A stretch of 23,870 bases of DNA from NCBI GenBank assembly GCA_007130025.1, contig SLTF01000360.1, forward strand, positions 1-23,870, written 5' to 3'. Shown here one piece after another: positions 22,558 through 23,870 of this stretch (the first letter of the stretch is position 1; every line of letters begins with the position of its first letter). The notes beneath the pieces were generated by a model. The model saw only the letters and a list, made by a program, of their open reading frames with translations, was not told the origin of the DNA and did not search any database. The DNA is from Spirochaetales bacterium. Its GTDB lineage: Bacteria > Spirochaetota > Spirochaetia > DSM-27196 > PWMO01. The translations under genes and the position numbers were made by a program.

Positions 22558-22578
22558 CACAAACAAACCATGAGTAAA
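22550..22578 (-). promoter_or_regulatory. Promoter-like element for clpP, overlapping that of era
   Basis: On the - strand, TTTACT (22573-22578), a 17-nt spacer and TATATT (22550-22555) precede clpP. The -10 overlaps the era -10 on the other strand (palindromic AGTATATT/AATATACT), and the -35 lies inside the first codons of era. The predicted leader is about 30 nt and contains the clpP ribosome binding site. Confidence 0.4.
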
Positions 22579-23460
22579 TCCGGCTTTGTCGCCATCATCG
22601 GGCGACCCTCGGCGGGGAAATCAACCCTGCTCAACACGCTCTGCAAAGAGAAGGTGTCAATTACCTCACCCGTACCGCAGACCACGCGCAACAAGATCCG
22701 CGGCATCGTGAGCGATACGCGCGGGCAGATTGTCTTCCTGGACACCCCGGGCTACCACCAGAGCGACCGCAAGTTCAACACCTACCTGCGGCGTCTCGCG
22801 GAGTCCACCCTGGAAGAGGCGGACGCGGTGCTCTATGTGGCGGATCTCTCCCGCCGGCCGGGGCCCGAAGAGCGCGACGTGCTTGCGCTTCTTGCGCAGA
22901 CCTCGCTCCCCCGCATCTGCGCCCTCAACAAGAGCGACCTTCCGCAGACCTTCGCCGATCGCTACCGGGAACTGCTGGACGAGTCTCTGCCTGAGGCTGC
23001 CATCCACCAGGTTTCGGCGGTCACCGGCGACGGATTGCCGACGCTGCTCGACGCGCTCTTCGCCGCTTTGCCCGAAGGCGAGGCCTTCTACGATCCCGAC
23101 TACTACACCGATCAGGCGCCGGAGTTCCGCATCGCCGAGATTGTCCGCGAGAAGGCGATCGCGCGCGCCAGAGAGGAACTGCCACACGCCATCTACGTGG
23201 AAGTGGCCGACATGGAGATGCGCGAGCCCGAAGACGGCCGCGAGGCGATGCTCTGGGCGCGCGTCTTTCTGAACGTGGAACGAGACTCGCAGAAAGGCAT
23301 CCTGGTGGGCAAGGGCGGCGAGCAGATTCGCGACATCCGTCTGGAAGCGCAGCGCGAGCTGAATGAGATCTTTCCTTACCGGATCCACCTTGACCTGCGC
23401 GTGAAGGTTCAACCCAAGTGGCGAACCCGCGATCCCCTGCTGCGCCGGATGGTGCAGTAG
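22570..23460 (+). CDS. era: GTPase Era
   Basis: A protein of 296 residues. G1 is GRPSAGKST (11-19), G2 lies in TTRNKIRG, G3 is DTPG (58-61), G4 is NKSD (120-123) and G5 is SAV. The C-terminal KH domain has GILVGKGGEQIRDI, with GKGG at 247-250. Era binds the 3' end of 16S rRNA and assists assembly of the 30S subunit; length and domain order are normal. There is no Shine-Dalgarno sequence before the ATG. The next gene, rpe, follows 56 nt later on the same strand, possibly in the same transcript. Confidence 0.97.
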   Translation: MSKSGFVAIIGRPSAGKSTLLNTLCKEKVSITSPVPQTTRNKIRGIVSDTRGQIVFLDTPGYHQSDRKFNTYLRRLAESTLEEADAVLYVADLSRRPGPEERDVLALLAQTSLPRICALNKSDLPQTFADRYRELLDESLPEAAIHQVSAVTGDGLPTLLDALFAALPEGEAFYDPDYYTDQAPEFRIAEIVREKAIARAREELPHAIYVEVADMEMREPEDGREAMLWARVFLNVERDSQKGILVGKGGEQIRDIRLEAQRELNEIFPYRIHLDLRVKVQPKWRTRDPLLRRMVQ

Positions 23461-23516
23461 CGGGAACGATGCGAGGTTCGTAGCAGTATCATCAACGCAC
23501 CGCGAAAGGAGCAGCC

Positions 23517-23870
23517 GTGAACTACAAGATTGGAGCATCGATTCTGAACGCAGATTTTCTACGCCTCGGAGAGCAGATCGCGGAGGTGGTTCCTCACGTC
23601 GATGAAATCCATCTGGACGTGATGGACGGCGTTTTTGTGGACAATATCTCCTTTGGGGTGCCGGTGGTCAGCGGCATCCGCGCCGCCCACCCGAACTCCG
23701 TGATCGACACCCACCTGATGATCAGCCGGCCCCACCAGTACTGGAAGGACTTCGTGGCGATAGGCAGCAATATCGTGACCTTCCACCTTGAGGCCACCGA
23801 TCACGCCTTCGTGCTGCTGACCCAGCTGCGCGAGGCGGGCGTTGCCGCAGGCCTGGTAGTCAACCCAGCC
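23517..23870 (+). CDS. rpe: Ribulose-phosphate 3-epimerase, N-terminal part (cut by window end)
   Basis: The gene starts at a GTG with AAAGGAG 6 nt upstream and runs 118 codons to the window edge. The sequence has ASILNADFLRLGEQI, EIHLDVMDGVFVDNISFG, DTHLMISRP, VTFHLEA and AGLVVNPA, which are the successive strands and metal-binding residues (His and Asp of the HLDVMDG strand, His of HLM) of the TIM-barrel epimerase. It interconverts ribulose-5-phosphate and xylulose-5-phosphate in the pentose phosphate pathway. The usual length is about 220 residues, so roughly half is seen here. Confidence 0.94.
   Translation, partial: MNYKIGASILNADFLRLGEQIAEVVPHVDEIHLDVMDGVFVDNISFGVPVVSGIRAAHPNSVIDTHLMISRPHQYWKDFVAIGSNIVTFHLEATDHAFVLLTQLREAGVAAGLVVNPA

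Noticed and set aside
22666..23538. Open frame of 290 codons on the - strand
   Set aside because: Antisense to era, whose five G motifs and KH domain are complete.

Overview
The window reads as a compact, GC-rich bacterial chromosome segment, most likely from a free-living spirochaete of the Spirochaetales. The strongest argument is gene order. A DksA-like gene, infA, then a BatD-like gene, a TPR lipoprotein, two VWA genes (batB, batA), an unnamed membrane protein, a DUF58 gene and a MoxR ATPase follow one another as I recall them in Borrelia burgdorferi (BB0168 to BB0176). Here an Smr-domain gene is inserted and argJ sits upstream. Supporting signs are a dentilisin-like subtilisin beside a PrcB-type lipoprotein, and many small lipoproteins. 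Assignment to a genus is not possible from the sequence alone.

Layout. 1-2125: a short unassigned tail on the + strand, then on the - strand a subtilisin-family (S8) lipoprotein protease followed by a PrcB-domain lipoprotein. 2185-3276: an Rpn/PD-(D/E)XK nuclease-like protein (+) whose stop codon overlaps that of an OmpA-family outer-membrane or periplasmic protein (-, to 4481). 4653-5924: a DEAD-box-derived protein with every visible ATPase motif eroded and a DbpA-type RNA-binding domain. 5984-8247: a membrane protein of unknown function, a glyoxalase-II-like metallohydrolase and a small unknown protein. 8316-9074: a DksA-like protein lacking the zinc cysteines, divergent from infA. 9119-18120: one long - strand operon argJ - moxR - DUF58 - unnamed membrane protein - batA - batB - TPR lipoprotein - batD/E fusion - smr, with gaps of at most 13 nt and many overlaps. 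18185-19770: an rmuC-smug1 DNA-repair pair. 19748-22512: clpP-like, purC and a secreted nuclease/phosphatase lipoprotein (-). 22570 to the end: era and the start of rpe (+).

How the genes may work together. MoxR (AAA+), DUF58, BatA, BatB, the TPR lipoprotein and BatD/E probably form one envelope-associated chaperone or stress module: an ATPase, VWA proteins with metal sites facing the periplasm, and TPR/SH3-like scaffolds. The S8/PrcB pair resembles the dentilisin complex of Treponema denticola, but its prodomain-like segment lies at the C-terminus. The DbpA-domain protein, the DksA-like protein, IF-1 and Era touch ribosome or RNA biology.

Three features recur. Convergent genes often overlap at their 3' ends (three of five pairs). 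Several genes lack a Shine-Dalgarno sequence and have a -10-like hexamer almost at the start codon, which suggests leaderless messages. At two divergent gene pairs the -10 elements of the two strands overlap. I saw no rRNA, tRNA, CRISPR array or insertion sequence.
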